64,000 nucleotides of DNA from contig NZ_CP070979.1 in NCBI RefSeq assembly GCF_018417535.1, forward strand, positions 1,240,001 through 1,304,000, in the 5' to 3' direction. Below, piece after piece: positions 17,307 through 27,246 of this stretch. A program made the position numbers and the translations under genes. The number at the start of each line of letters is the position of its first letter. The first letter of the stretch is position 1. The notes beneath the pieces were generated by a model. It saw only the letters and a list, made by a program, of their open reading frames with translations. It was not told where the DNA came from and made no database searches. Source of the stretch: Burkholderia pyrrocinia (GTDB lineage Bacteria > Pseudomonadota > Gammaproteobacteria > Burkholderiales > Burkholderiaceae).

Positions 17307-17759
17307 ATGATCGAACGCATTCTGGTCGTCTGCGACGGCAATGCATGCCGCAGCCCGATGGCGAGCGCCATGCTGGCCCGCGCGCTGCCGTCCGTGCAGG
17401 TGCGGTGCGCGGGGCTGATCGCGCTGGCCGGCCGGCCGGCCGCGCAGGCCGCGATCGACGTGATGCGCGAACGCGGCTTCGACCTCACGTCGCATATCGC
17501 GCAACCGGTGCATCTCGGCCACGTGCGCACATCGCAACTGATCCTCGCGATGACGCTCGTGCAATGTCGCGAGATCGAGCGCCGTTATCCGTTCGCGCGC
17601 GGTCGCGTCTTCCAGCTCGACCATGCCGCGAAACGCGATATCGCCGATCCGGTCGGCCAGTCGGCGGAAGTGTTCGATGCCGTGGCGCGCCACATCGAGC
17701 GCGCGGTGGCGCACTGGATCGCGCGGATTCCCGCGGCGACCGCATGGGGGCACTGCTGA
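17307..17759 (+). CDS. low-molecular-weight protein-tyrosine phosphatase (Wzb type)
   Basis: 150 residues. The P-loop VCDGNACRSPMA holds the C-x5-R-S active site right at the N-terminus, and DIADPVGQS supplies the general-acid aspartate loop. Such enzymes dephosphorylate the tyrosine autokinase (Wzc) to keep polymer export cycling; a Wzc gene follows two genes later. It lies 8 nt after the initiating transferase gene and its TGA overlaps the next ATG. Confidence 0.92.
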   Translation: MIERILVVCDGNACRSPMASAMLARALPSVQVRCAGLIALAGRPAAQAAIDVMRERGFDLTSHIAQPVHLGHVRTSQLILAMTLVQCREIERRYPFARGRVFQLDHAAKRDIADPVGQSAEVFDAVARHIERAVAHWIARIPAATAWGHC

Positions 17760-18151
17760 TGCGACACCCTATCGGTCAACTCGCGATGCTCGTCGGCCTG
17801 TCGTGTGCATCGGCCGCACACGGCAGTGCCCCGCCGGCGCGCCCTTCGACGAACGTACCGCGGTGGATCGCGGGTCTCGCGGATACCGCGTCCCAAACCT
17901 CGAATCCCTGGCGCGGATCGATCGCAAAGCCGGCGGTCGCGTCGGGCGTCGCAGCGCCGGCGGTCGACAACTATGCGCCGCTGCCGATCGAGCGGCAGAT
18001 GCGAGCGTTGTCGATCGACGCGCCGGGCATGCCGACGGTGCGTCGCACGCGCGGCGCGGCACGCGTCCCGATTCGGCCACGCGGCGGGAACGACAACGCG
18101 ACAGACGACTGGCCAGGCATGGAGCCGCCCTGGGTCCGTTCGTCATGGTGA
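17759..18151 (+). CDS. small exported protein of unknown function
   Basis: 130 residues, starting MRHPIGQLAMLVGLSCASAAHG, a probable Sec signal peptide cleaved after AHG or GSA. An in-frame ATG 15 nt upstream would only lengthen the overlap with the phosphatase gene. The mature part is rich in Pro, Ala and Arg with no domain I recognise. Position between phosphatase and Wza genes suggests a periplasmic accessory of polymer export, which is inference. It may be overlooked by gene callers. Confidence 0.55.
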   Translation: MRHPIGQLAMLVGLSCASAAHGSAPPARPSTNVPRWIAGLADTASQTSNPWRGSIAKPAVASGVAAPAVDNYAPLPIERQMRALSIDAPGMPTVRRTRGAARVPIRPRGGNDNATDDWPGMEPPWVRSSW

Positions 18152-18271
18152 TCGACCGGGCGGCGCGGGATTGCGGGCGAAACAAGCCGAACCATCACGC
18201 GACGAAACGAACACAACCGTGAGCACGATGCCACGGACGAAATTGACGATAGCGCGACACACGAGGCAGCA

Positions 18272-19432
18272 ATGGGCAAATCATTCGACGGTATATCGAC
18301 AGGAAGCAGACGGGGCCGCGCGCTGGTTCCGCTCGTGCTGTCCGTGTTCCTGACGGCATGCGCCGTCGCGCCCGGCATGCGGATGACCGGCTCGCAGGAG
18401 TTGCCGGTGGCCAGTGCGCGCAACGGCGAACCGGCACAGTCGCTCGATGTGCCGATCCGGGAAATCGACGTCAACCTGCTGCAATCGATGCGCGACGATA
18501 GCGAAGCGACCGGGCACGTCGACGCGCTGTTGCGTGAGCGCGCGAAGGGCGGTTATCGGATCGGCGCCGGCGACGTGTTGCAGATCACGGTGTGGGATCA
18601 CCCCGAACTGTCCGCGGCGGCGCCGACGAATCAGTCGTCGTCGGCACAACGGCAGAGCGACCCCGTCAGCGGCTTTGTCGTCGACGAAACCGGCAGCGTG
18701 CAGTTTCCTTATGTCGGCACGCTCGCGGTCTCGGGCAGGACGACAACCGAGGTTCGCGATGCGTTCCGCGTCGCGTTGACGCAAACCTTCCGCGACCCGC
18801 AGGTCACCGTGCGCGTCACGTCGTACCGCAGCCAGCAGGTCTATGTCGAAGGCGAGGTGCGCAATCCGGGCGTCCAGCCGATCAACGACGTGCCGATGAC
18901 GCTGATCGAGGCGATCGATCGCGCGGGCGGGCTTCAGCCCACGGCCGATCGAAGCCGCATCGAGCTGATGCGCGGCGACGAGCATTACGTGCTGAACCTG
19001 TCTCAGCTCGTCGCACGACGTATCGACCCGGCCCGCATCCTGTTGCGCAACCGGGACGTGCTGCGGGTGCAGTCGCGCGAGGACAACGGCGCGTTCGTCA
19101 TGGGCGAGGTCGCGAAGCCGACGCTCGCGCTACCGCTTCGCGACGGCTCGTTGACGCTCGGCGATGCGTTGCAGCAAGCCGGCAGCTTCAACAGCGGCAC
19201 CGCCGACACGGCGCAGGTCTACGTGATTCGCGGGCGCGGCTCGAGTACCCCCGACGTGTTTCATCTCGACGCGAAGTCGCCGGTTGCGATGGTGCTCGCG
19301 AACGACTTCAGGCTGGCGCCGAAGGATGTCGTCTATGTCGACGGCAACGGCCTCGTCCGACTCAGCCGCGTGCTGTCGCTGCTGTTGCCCGCGATCAATG
19401 CCGGCATGACCGGCGCGCTGGTCGCGAAATGA
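18272..19432 (+). CDS. polysaccharide export outer-membrane lipoprotein (Wza type)
   Basis: 386 residues. A lipoprotein signal ends in the lipobox LTAC (Cys29). The Poly_export domain follows ([19 protein letters not shown]) and then SLBB repeats ([17 protein letters not shown] and [19 protein letters not shown]). It ends with a hydrophobic/amphipathic segment ([23 protein letters not shown]) fit for the outer-membrane helical barrel. It would octamerise to form the exit channel for the polymer. Its stop overlaps the Wzc gene. Confidence 0.92.
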   Translation: MGKSFDGISTGSRRGRALVPLVLSVFLTACAVAPGMRMTGSQELPVASARNGEPAQSLDVPIREIDVNLLQSMRDDSEATGHVDALLRERAKGGYRIGAGDVLQITVWDHPELSAAAPTNQSSSAQRQSDPVSGFVVDETGSVQFPYVGTLAVSGRTTTEVRDAFRVALTQTFRDPQVTVRVTSYRSQQVYVEGEVRNPGVQPINDVPMTLIEAIDRAGGLQPTADRSRIELMRGDEHYVLNLSQLVARRIDPARILLRNRDVLRVQSREDNGAFVMGEVAKPTLALPLRDGSLTLGDALQQAGSFNSGTADTAQVYVIRGRGSSTPDVFHLDAKSPVAMVLANDFRLAPKDVVYVDGNGLVRLSRVLSLLLPAINAGMTGALVAK

Positions 19433-21696
19433 ACCGCCGGAATCCGATCGACACTGGATTTGCCATGACAGACCTTTCCGAAGCACGGCTGTACGACGCG
19501 GCGTTGTACGACGATGCACCCCTTTCGTCCTACGTCGACATCGTGCTGGCCCGGTGGCGCCTGGTGCTGGGCATCGCGGCCGGCGTGTTCCTGCTGGGGC
19601 TGCTGTATGTGGTATTCGCGACTCCGGTCTATCGGGTCGACGCGACGATCCAGGTCAACGAGTCGACCGCGGCAGGCAATTCGCCGTTGCACGACATCGC
19701 GGCGTTGCTCGACAACGGGAGCACGACCGCTGCCGAACTCGAACTCGTGCGCGCGCGCATGGTGATCGACTCGGTCGTCACGAAGCAGCATCTCAACATC
19801 ATCGCCGAACCGCGCTATTTCCCGTTGATCGGCCGCTGGGTCGCCCGTCGCTATCGGGACGACGGCGTGGCGCAGCCGCTTTGGGGATTGTCCCGGTTTG
19901 CATGGGGCGGCGAGCGATTCGATGTCGTCGCGTTCGAGACGGCCGGCAAGAAAAGCCACGACGGCATCGACGTGCTGGACGGGCTCTGGTTCGACGTGAC
20001 CGCCGAAGGCGGCGGGCGCTACGTGGTCAGGGACGAGGACGATGACGTCGTGCTGAAAGGCGAGGTCGGCGTGCCGGCGCACGGGCAGTACAAGGCGCAG
20101 CCGCTGACGCTGCTGGTCGCCGCCCTCGACGCCCGGCCGGGCACGGCGTTTCGGCTCAAGCGCATCCCGCAGCTCGAAGCGGTCTCCCAGCTTCAGGACG
20201 ATCTGACCGTCGAGGAAAAGGCCAAGCAATCCGGCATCCTGACCGTCACGCTCGAGGGCGACGACCGGTCGCGCATCCGGAACATCCTGCGGGCCGTGGT
20301 CGACGGCTACGTCCAGCAAAACAAGGAGTACCGGAGCGAAGAGGCCGCCGCGACGCTGGAATCGCTGAAGAGCAGCATGCCGACGGTCATGAAGGCGCTG
20401 AAGGACGCCGAGGACCGGTACGCGGCGTTTCGCGCGCGCACGGGAACGGTCGATCTCGACGAACAGGGCAAGCTGCTGCTCGGTCAGGAAGTGGACATCG
20501 AGACGCGCACGCTCGAACTCAAGCAAAAGCGCGTCGACCTGATCGCGCGGTTCGCCGACGGCCATCCGGCCGTACAGGCGCTCGACGCCAACCTGGCGGA
20601 GCTGGCGGGCAAGGCGAAGGAACTGAAGGCGCTCGAAGCAAGGTTGCCCGATACGGAGCGGGAGGGTCTTGGCGTGTTGCGTGACGTGCGCGTCAACACC
20701 GAGCTGTATACGAACCTGCTGAACACCGGACAACAGCTCGAGATCGCCAGGCGAAGCGAGATCGGCAATGTCCGCGCCGTCGACTTGCCGGTCCTGCCGG
20801 TGAAACCCGTCAAGCCCAAGCGCCTGCTGCTGGTTGCGCTGTCGTTGTGTCTCGGGATTGCCCTTGGCGTCGCCGCCCCGTTCGCACAACGGGCGGTATG
20901 GGGCCGCGTCGAACATTCCGAGCACCTCGAGCAGGTGCTGGGCGTGCCGGTTTATGCGGTGGTGCCGCACAGTCGGGAGCAGCGACGTCTGGTGCGAGAC
21001 CAGCAGCGTGCGGGACAGGGCGCGCATGTTCTCGCATCGGAAATTCCGGAGGATGTGACCGTCGACGCGATCCGCAGCCTGCGCACGACGCTGCAGTTCA
21101 CGATGTCCGAGTCGGGGCACCGCGTGATCATGGTCACGAGCCCGCAGCCCAGTGCGGGTAAATCGTTCCTCTGCGCGAATCTGGCTTCGCTGTTCGCGTC
21201 GGGCGGCAAGCGCGTGCTGCTGATCGATGCCGATATTCGCCGCGGTCAGTCGCATCGTCACTTCGGGCTGCCGGCGGCGCCCGGCCTGCCCGACGCGATC
21301 GCGAGCGGCGCGCTCGAGCGCGGCGTCCAGAAATCGGCGATCGCCGGCGTCGACGTGCTGGCGCGCGGTGCCGTCGCCCGCACGTCGGAGCTGTTCAACG
21401 ACGGCCGCTTCAAGTCGCTGCTCGACACGGCATCGCGTCTCTACGACATCGTCATCGTCGATACGGCGCCGATTCTCGCGCTGCACGATGCGGCGACCAT
21501 CGGCCGCCACGGCGCGACGACGCTGCTGTGCGTCCGGCATGGCCGCAGTTCGATGCCGGAGATCCGCGAGGCAGAGCGTCGCCTGCGCAATGCCGGCATC
21601 GCGATCAGCGGCGTCGTGCTGAACGACGTGCCGCGGCGTCAGGCCGTCTACGGCGCGTATGGCGAAGGGAAATACGCGTATGAAACCGAGCACTGA
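19429..21696 (+). CDS. polysaccharide co-polymerase and tyrosine autokinase (Wzc/BceF type)
   Basis: 755 residues from the ATG overlapping the wza stop; an ATG at 19465 ([11 protein letters not shown]) is an alternative. A Wzz domain with a first helix ([19 protein letters not shown]) and a long coiled periplasmic region is followed by a second helix ([17 protein letters not shown]) and a cytoplasmic BY-kinase domain. Walker A is [16 protein letters not shown], Walker A' [12 protein letters not shown] and Walker [10 protein letters not shown]. The tail [15 protein letters not shown] is the Tyr-rich cluster that is autophosphorylated. It regulates chain length and export together with Wza. Confidence 0.94.
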   Translation: MNRRNPIDTGFAMTDLSEARLYDAALYDDAPLSSYVDIVLARWRLVLGIAAGVFLLGLLYVVFATPVYRVDATIQVNESTAAGNSPLHDIAALLDNGSTTAAELELVRARMVIDSVVTKQHLNIIAEPRYFPLIGRWVARRYRDDGVAQPLWGLSRFAWGGERFDVVAFETAGKKSHDGIDVLDGLWFDVTAEGGGRYVVRDEDDDVVLKGEVGVPAHGQYKAQPLTLLVAALDARPGTAFRLKRIPQLEAVSQLQDDLTVEEKAKQSGILTVTLEGDDRSRIRNILRAVVDGYVQQNKEYRSEEAAATLESLKSSMPTVMKALKDAEDRYAAFRARTGTVDLDEQGKLLLGQEVDIETRTLELKQKRVDLIARFADGHPAVQALDANLAELAGKAKELKALEARLPDTEREGLGVLRDVRVNTELYTNLLNTGQQLEIARRSEIGNVRAVDLPVLPVKPVKPKRLLLVALSLCLGIALGVAAPFAQRAVWGRVEHSEHLEQVLGVPVYAVVPHSREQRRLVRDQQRAGQGAHVLASEIPEDVTVDAIRSLRTTLQFTMSESGHRVIMVTSPQPSAGKSFLCANLASLFASGGKRVLLIDADIRRGQSHRHFGLPAAPGLPDAIASGALERGVQKSAIAGVDVLARGAVARTSELFNDGRFKSLLDTASRLYDIVIVDTAPILALHDAATIGRHGATTLLCVRHGRSSMPEIREAERRLRNAGIAISGVVLNDVPRRQAVYGAYGEGKYAYETEH

Positions 21697-23209
21697 GCCC
21701 GCGATTCGCGACATCGCGCCGCTTGCCGCGAGCGACCGTGCGTCGCCCGGCGGCGAGCGGCTCGGTGCGCGCACGGTGCGAAGCCTCGCGTGGGCCCTGG
21801 TGCAGGCATGGGGCGGCAAGCTCGTCACGCTCGTCACGTATCTGCTGGTCGCGCGGTGGCTCGGCCCGGCGGACGTCGGGCTTGCGGCCGCGGTCACGCT
21901 GTCGCTGTCGCTGGTCCTGATGATCGCCGAGGGTGGCCTGGGCGACGCGCTGGTGCAGCGCGCGTCGCTCGACGACGACGATCTCGAATGGCCGTTCGCG
22001 TGCTCGATCGGCATGGCGGTCGTGCTCGCGGCCGCGCTGTTCGTCCTCGCCGGGCGCGTCGAAACGTGGCTGGGCGTACCTGGCCTGGCGCCGTATCTGC
22101 GGGTGGCGTGCGCGTTCGTGCCGATCGGCTCGGCGAGCGCGTTCCAGGAGGGGCTGTACAAGCGGCGGCTGGATTTCCGTACGCTGGCGATGCGTCAACT
22201 CGTCTCGGTGAGCGTCGCGGGCGCCGTTGCGGTCGCGCTGGCGATTGCGGGCGCCGGTGCGTGGAGCCTGATTGCGCAGGCGGCGACCTTCATGACGATG
22301 TCCGCGCTCTGGCTCTGGCGCAGACCGGTCTGGCGTCCGCGCGGCCGCCGGAATGCGACCACGTTCTGGCCCATTGCGCGCTTCGGCGGTCACGTCGTCG
22401 CGTCGAGACTGATCGACTGGTGCGCGACGCGAGCGGTGGACCTGATCGTCGTCGCGCTGTACGGCGCGGCCGGGCTGGGCATCTACGCGATCGGCGCGAG
22501 GCTGTACCAGACGGCGCTGGAGCTGCTGTGCCGCGCCGCGACCGACGTCGCGCTCGCGGTGCTGTCGCGGGTCGCGCACGACGCCGGGAAAATGGCGGCC
22601 ACCTACCTCGATGTCACGGGGCTTGCCGCCATGGCCGCGGCGCCGCTGTTCGTCCTGATGGCCGTGTTGAGCCACGACGTCACGATCGTGCTGTTCGGCG
22701 CCCGCTGGGCGGATAGCGCCGCGATCATGACGCCGCTGATGGGGCTCGGCGCGATTCAGACGGTCCAGTTCGTCAACGGTGCATTCCTGTCGGCACGCGG
22801 CCGGCCGAACGTCACGATGTGGCTGACGGTCGTCAAGCTCGTCCTGGTGCTGGGCGCGATGGCCTGCCTGCCGTCGCACGACGTCGCCGGGCTGGCGTGG
22901 CTGTATGTCGGCGCCGTGCTGTTCATCACGCCGCTCAGCTTCGGTGCCGTCGTCGTCGAGCTGTCGGTCGATCCCGGCCGCTTGCTGGGTCGACTGGTGC
23001 CGCCGTATCTGATCGCGCTCGGCTGCGCGCTGATCGTATCGCGGCTTGGCGCGCACCTCGGCGGCGTGTCGGTCCTGGTCAGGTTGCCGCTGCTGATCGT
23101 CTGCTTCGGCGCCGCTTATGTCGGCGCAACCTGGATGTTGCGCCGTCAGGCCGCCCGGCAAACCGTGTCGATGCTGATCGCATTGCGTGATGCGAGGAAA
23201 GGGACATGA
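21680..23209 (+). CDS. polysaccharide flippase (Wzx)
   Basis: 509 residues with about 12-14 membrane helices, MATE/Wzx-like. The start at 21680 ([11 protein letters not shown]) has AAGGGA 9 nt upstream; an ATG at 21659 lacks this. The conserved opening RSLAWALVQAWGGKLVTLVTYLLVARWLGPADVG is typical of the Polysacc_synt family. It would flip the lipid-linked repeat unit to the periplasm. Overlaps the Wzc stop by 17 nt and the next gene by 4 nt. Confidence 0.88.
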   Translation: MKPSTEPAIRDIAPLAASDRASPGGERLGARTVRSLAWALVQAWGGKLVTLVTYLLVARWLGPADVGLAAAVTLSLSLVLMIAEGGLGDALVQRASLDDDDLEWPFACSIGMAVVLAAALFVLAGRVETWLGVPGLAPYLRVACAFVPIGSASAFQEGLYKRRLDFRTLAMRQLVSVSVAGAVAVALAIAGAGAWSLIAQAATFMTMSALWLWRRPVWRPRGRRNATTFWPIARFGGHVVASRLIDWCATRAVDLIVVALYGAAGLGIYAIGARLYQTALELLCRAATDVALAVLSRVAHDAGKMAATYLDVTGLAAMAAAPLFVLMAVLSHDVTIVLFGARWADSAAIMTPLMGLGAIQTVQFVNGAFLSARGRPNVTMWLTVVKLVLVLGAMACLPSHDVAGLAWLYVGAVLFITPLSFGAVVVELSVDPGRLLGRLVPPYLIALGCALIVSRLGAHLGGVSVLVRLPLLIVCFGAAYVGATWMLRRQAARQTVSMLIALRDARKGT

Positions 23210-24432
23210 GCCGCCTCGCGCTGCAGGTGCCGCGGCCACGCGCGTCGTCGTCCGGTGCGTCGACGATCGGGCCGCAGGTGCGCTTCGACCTCGCGGACGC
23301 AGTCTTGCTCGTGCTGCTGCTGCTGAACTCGATCCAGTTCCTGAAGATCGGCGGCGCGCAACTCGGTCAGTTGTTCGCGGTGCTCGTGCTGCCGGTGCTG
23401 CTGGTGCGGCGCCGGATCCCCGTCGGCGCGTGGGAAATCTGGGCCTTTGCGTTGTTTGTCGGCGTCGCGTTGTCGACGACCTTCCTGTCCGGCTATCCGC
23501 GCTTCAAGGCGATCGAGCAGATCGTGAAATTCATGTTCGTGATGCCGGCGTTCTATTTGATCGGCCGCTATTACGGCGCGCGGGCATGCGTGCGGCCGTT
23601 GCCGTTCGGTTATGCCGCGATCGCGGGGTTCCTGGCGTTTCAGTACGCGCTGCAGTATTTCGACGTCTCGGTGCTGTACGAAAAAGTCGACTTCATGCAG
23701 AACGCGATTCACGGTTCGTTCAAGGAGCGCAACTGGTTCGCGGCGTTTTTCTTCCTGACCGCCTACGCCTGTTTCCTGCAGTCGCCGCGTCGCATTCCCG
23801 ACGTCGTGAAGTTCGTTGTGCTCGCCCTCGTCGTGACGCTGCTGAGCGAATCGAAGACGGTGTTGATCGCATGCGCGATCGTGATCCTGCTGCAGGTGCG
23901 CGGCCGTTTTTTTGCGAAATTGCTGACGATGGCCGCCGGGGCGGGATTCTACCTGTACATGTTCACACGCGAACTGACCGGCGACCAGCTTCAGGTCCGG
24001 CTGCAGCAGGAGCGCGGGCTTGCGTTCACGGAATCGATCAAGCTGGTCGGCCGCGACTGGATCGGTCACGGCTTCGGCTTCGTCGAGCATTACTTCTCGC
24101 ACTCGGCCGTCGCCGTCCGCGGGCTCGGCGAGGGCACGAGCGCGGTCTTTTGCGCGCCGCTGGATCTGATGCTGGTCGCCGGCCCGATCGGGCTGCTCGC
24201 GTGGGCGGTGTTCTTCGCCGGTCTCGGCCAGGGCCGGCGCGCGATGGTCTTGCTCGCGCCGCTCGCGGCATGGTCGCTGATCAACCCGATGCACCAGAGC
24301 GAAACCTCATACCTGTTCGTCGGCTATCTCGCGTCGTACGCCTTCGCTCCCCGGGCGGCACGCCGGAAAGCCCGCACTGCGCAGCCCGTCTTGCGGCCCC
24401 GATCCATTTCCTCGTCCGGACATACTCGATGA
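23206..24432 (+). CDS. polysaccharide polymerase / O-antigen ligase-like (Wzy)
   Basis: 408 residues, about ten membrane helices with a large periplasmic loop, as in Wzy_C proteins. The segment FKERNWFAAFFFLTAYACF and the loop containing GHGFGFVEHYFSHSAV match the family pattern around conserved Arg and His. It would polymerise flipped repeat units. ATGA overlaps on both sides couple it to the flippase and the next glycosyltransferase. Confidence 0.82.
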   Translation: MSRLALQVPRPRASSSGASTIGPQVRFDLADAVLLVLLLLNSIQFLKIGGAQLGQLFAVLVLPVLLVRRRIPVGAWEIWAFALFVGVALSTTFLSGYPRFKAIEQIVKFMFVMPAFYLIGRYYGARACVRPLPFGYAAIAGFLAFQYALQYFDVSVLYEKVDFMQNAIHGSFKERNWFAAFFFLTAYACFLQSPRRIPDVVKFVVLALVVTLLSESKTVLIACAIVILLQVRGRFFAKLLTMAAGAGFYLYMFTRELTGDQLQVRLQQERGLAFTESIKLVGRDWIGHGFGFVEHYFSHSAVAVRGLGEGTSAVFCAPLDLMLVAGPIGLLAWAVFFAGLGQGRRAMVLLAPLAAWSLINPMHQSETSYLFVGYLASYAFAPRAARRKARTAQPVLRPRSISSSGHTR

Positions 24433-25265
24433 AATTCTCTCTCATCATGGCGACGCTCGGCCGCAGCGACGAGATCGAGCGCATGTTCGATTCGCTGCTG
24501 CGGCAGGCCTACGCCGACCTCGAGGTCATCGTCGTCGACCAGAACCCTGACGACCGGGTAGAGCGGATCGTCGACCGGTATCGCGACCGGCTGACGATCG
24601 TCCATCTGCGATCCGACAAGGGCAAGTCGCGGGCGACGAACGTCGGCCTGAAGGCCGTGACGGGCGACGTGGTCGGGTTCCCCGACGACGATTGCTGGTA
24701 TCGGCCCGGGATGCTCCATGCAGTCGCGGCGCGGTTGTCCGCCGACCGGATGCTCGACGGCGTGACGGGCATGAGCATCGACGCCGCGGGCCGGCCGTCG
24801 CAGGGGCGGTGGGCGGCCTCGGCGCAGATCGTGAACCGCTTCAACGTGTGGGTGTGCGCGACGTCGTACACGATCTTCCTGCGCCGGTCCGCCGTGCATG
24901 CGGCGGGGCAGTTCGACGTGGACCTCGGCGTGGGCGCGACCACGCGCTGGGGAGCGGGGGAAGAAGTCGACTTTCTCGTGCGCGCGTTGCAAGCGGGGTG
25001 CCGGATCGACTACGACCCGCATCTGCGCGTCCATCATCCCGAACCGCTCGCCGTGCTCGACGAGCATGCGTATGCGCGCGGAAGGCGCTACAACCGCGGG
25101 TTCGGGCATGTGCTGCGCATCAATCGTTATCCGCTCGCCTACGTTCTTTACATGATCGCGCGGCCGGTCGCCGGCTGCCTGCTGTCATGTGTGCGCCGCA
25201 ATCCCCGGCGTGCGAAGTACTACTGGATCGCCGCGTCGCATCGGCTGCTTGGCTGGATGGATTGA
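24429..25265 (+). CDS. glycosyltransferase family 2
   Basis: 278 residues. GT-A fold opening FSLIMATLGRSDEIERMFDSLLRQ with nucleotide-sugar residues in VIVVDQNPDDR and the metal-binding run FPDDDCWYRPGM. A C-terminal half with RWGAGEEVDFLVRALQAG carries the acceptor-side motif. Cytoplasmic enzyme adding a sugar of the repeat unit; donor unknown. Confidence 0.88.
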   Translation: MKFSLIMATLGRSDEIERMFDSLLRQAYADLEVIVVDQNPDDRVERIVDRYRDRLTIVHLRSDKGKSRATNVGLKAVTGDVVGFPDDDCWYRPGMLHAVAARLSADRMLDGVTGMSIDAAGRPSQGRWAASAQIVNRFNVWVCATSYTIFLRRSAVHAAGQFDVDLGVGATTRWGAGEEVDFLVRALQAGCRIDYDPHLRVHHPEPLAVLDEHAYARGRRYNRGFGHVLRINRYPLAYVLYMIARPVAGCLLSCVRRNPRRAKYYWIAASHRLLGWMD

Positions 25266-25268
25266 ACG

Positions 25269-26348
25269 ATGAGCACGATCTTCTCCGCTTCGACCGAATG
25301 CGCCGAGCGCGCCGACCGTGCCGACCGTGCCGATCGCGCGCACCTCACGGTTTATGCCGACACGCGCTGGCCGGTCGGAACCGGCATCCACAACGTGATG
25401 GTGGCCTATGCCGAGCGCGCGCCGTCGACCGTCCGCATCGCCCCGCTGCCGGTAGTCGGCGGTGTCGCGCACCCGCTGTCGCCGCTCGCGTTGAGCCGGG
25501 CGCTGAGGCGGCTGCCGGCCCGCAACGCCGTGTTCTGGAATCCCGGGTTCGTCCCGGCCGCGTTGCCCGATTTCCCGTCGGTCGTCGTGGTGCACGACCT
25601 CACCCATCGCCACTTCTACACGCGCGCGCACCGCTTCTACTACGACACGGTGCTCCGGCCGCTGTACCGGCGTTGCACCGCGATCGTCTGCGTTTCCGAG
25701 TTCACGCGCGACGAATTCCTCCGCTGGTCGGGCATGCCGCCGGAGCGCGTTCACGTGATCCACAACGGGACCGACGCTGCGTACCAGCGCAACCGCGACA
25801 CGCTCGGCTATCCGTTTCCGTACGTGCTCTATCCGGGCAACCGGCGCAACTACAAGAACCTGCATCGCTTGATCGAGGCATTCGGCGCGAGCGGGCTGTT
25901 GCCGCTCGGCGTGCGTCTGATGCTGACCGGTGACCCCGACCCGTCGCTGCTTGCGCACGCCGCACTGCACCGATGCGCGGACGGCCTCGTATTCGCGGGG
26001 GTATTGCCGAACGATGCGATGCCGAAACTGTACCGGGGTGCACTGTTCGTCGCGTTCGTGTCGCAGTACGAAGGTTTTGGCCTGCCGATCCTCGAAGCGA
26101 TGGCATCCGACGTACCCGTGCTGACCTCGAGGGTGTCGGCCATGCCGGAAGTGGCGGGTGCCGCCGCGATGCTCGTCGACCCGTTGTCGGTCGTCGACAT
26201 CGCGGTCGCCATGCGCCGACTCGGCACGGAGGCCGTGTGGCGAGACGCGCTCGTCGCGCGAGGCCGGGAGCAGATCCGCCGGTTCGACTGGGACACATCG
26301 GCACGCAAGTTCTGGCGACTCGTCGAGCAGGTCGGCGCGTCGGCATGA
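25269..26348 (+). CDS. glycosyltransferase family 4
   Basis: 359 residues of GT-B fold. VVVVHDLTHRHFY and VIHNGTDAAY are family 4 features, and EGFGLPILEAMASDVPVLTS contains the E-x7-E donor motif. An ERADRADRADRA run at residues 13-24, coded by 9-bp near-repeats, precedes the first strand and is unusual. Three nt separate it from the previous stop. Similar to mannosyl- or rhamnosyltransferases; donor not determinable. Confidence 0.88.
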   Translation: MSTIFSASTECAERADRADRADRAHLTVYADTRWPVGTGIHNVMVAYAERAPSTVRIAPLPVVGGVAHPLSPLALSRALRRLPARNAVFWNPGFVPAALPDFPSVVVVHDLTHRHFYTRAHRFYYDTVLRPLYRRCTAIVCVSEFTRDEFLRWSGMPPERVHVIHNGTDAAYQRNRDTLGYPFPYVLYPGNRRNYKNLHRLIEAFGASGLLPLGVRLMLTGDPDPSLLAHAALHRCADGLVFAGVLPNDAMPKLYRGALFVAFVSQYEGFGLPILEAMASDVPVLTSRVSAMPEVAGAAAMLVDPLSVVDIAVAMRRLGTEAVWRDALVARGREQIRRFDWDTSARKFWRLVEQVGASA

Positions 26349-26415
26349 CGCGCACGTCAACGCACAGAGCCGGGCAAACCGGCCGACACAATCCACCACG
26401 GCGCGGGGTATCACG

Positions 26416-27246
26416 ATGGAAACCGAAGGAAGCATCAGCGTCATCGTCGTCAATTACGGCACGCCCGACCTGACGATACGATGTGTGGCGTCATTGACGT
26501 CGTTACGCGTCGCACTCGCCGACGACATCGTCGTCGTCGAGAATGCGTCGCCGGACGATTCGTACACGCGATTGCGACACGCATTGCCGCGCGGCGTCAG
26601 GCTGCTGCGCGCCGCCTGCAATCGCGGTTTCGGCTCCGGCGTGAACTTCGGCATGGCCGCCTGTCGACGCGACTACGTGCTGGTGGTCAATCCCGATACG
26701 CATTTCAGCGAGAACGGGCTGGCGAAAGTGCTGGAGCTGTTCGAGACACGACCGGAGGCCGGGCTCGTCGGGCTCGATCTGCAGTATCCCGACGGCCGGC
26801 GCCAGTACTCGGCGCGACGGTTCTACAGCTGGCTCGACATCGTCGCGCGACGCACCGCGCTCGGCCGCTCGGGCCGCTTTCGTGCGCGGATGAACCAGCA
26901 CCTGATGATCGATGCATGGTCGTGCGGCAACCCGTTCGATGCCGAATGGGTGATGGGAACGGGATTCGTGGTGCGACGCGACATGTTCGAGTCGCTCGGC
27001 GGTATGGACGAATCGTATTTCCTGTACATGGAGGATGTCGATCTGTGCGCGCGGACCTGGCTGGCCGGCTATCGGGTGCTCGGCATGCCGGGCGTCACGC
27101 TCGTGCACGATCATCAACGACAGTCGGCGGCAAGCCCCGTGTCGCGAGCGGGACGGCATCATCTGCGCAGCCTGTGGCGGTTCTACCGCAAGTTCCACGT
27201 GCCGTTGTCGTTGCCGCCCGGCGTCTCGCGGATCGCACGGCAATGA
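26416..27246 (+). CDS. glycosyltransferase family 2, rhamnosyltransferase-like
   Basis: 276 residues starting METEGSISVIVVNYGTPDLT, preceded by GGGG. The GT-A metal motif is in VVNPDTHFSENG, and WVMGTGFVVRRDMFESLGG with ESYFLYMEDVDLCAR is the pattern of WbbL/RfbF-type rhamnosyltransferases. It lies 67 nt after the family 4 gene and overlaps the DUF4838 gene by 4 nt. Rhamnose as donor is a family-based guess. Confidence 0.87.
   Translation: METEGSISVIVVNYGTPDLTIRCVASLTSLRVALADDIVVVENASPDDSYTRLRHALPRGVRLLRAACNRGFGSGVNFGMAACRRDYVLVVNPDTHFSENGLAKVLELFETRPEAGLVGLDLQYPDGRRQYSARRFYSWLDIVARRTALGRSGRFRARMNQHLMIDAWSCGNPFDAEWVMGTGFVVRRDMFESLGGMDESYFLYMEDVDLCARTWLAGYRVLGMPGVTLVHDHQRQSAASPVSRAGRHHLRSLWRFYRKFHVPLSLPPGVSRIARQ

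Noticed and set aside
19333..22161. A 2.8-kb open frame on the minus strand
   Set aside because: Antisense to the Wzc and Wzx genes; no motif seen in it.
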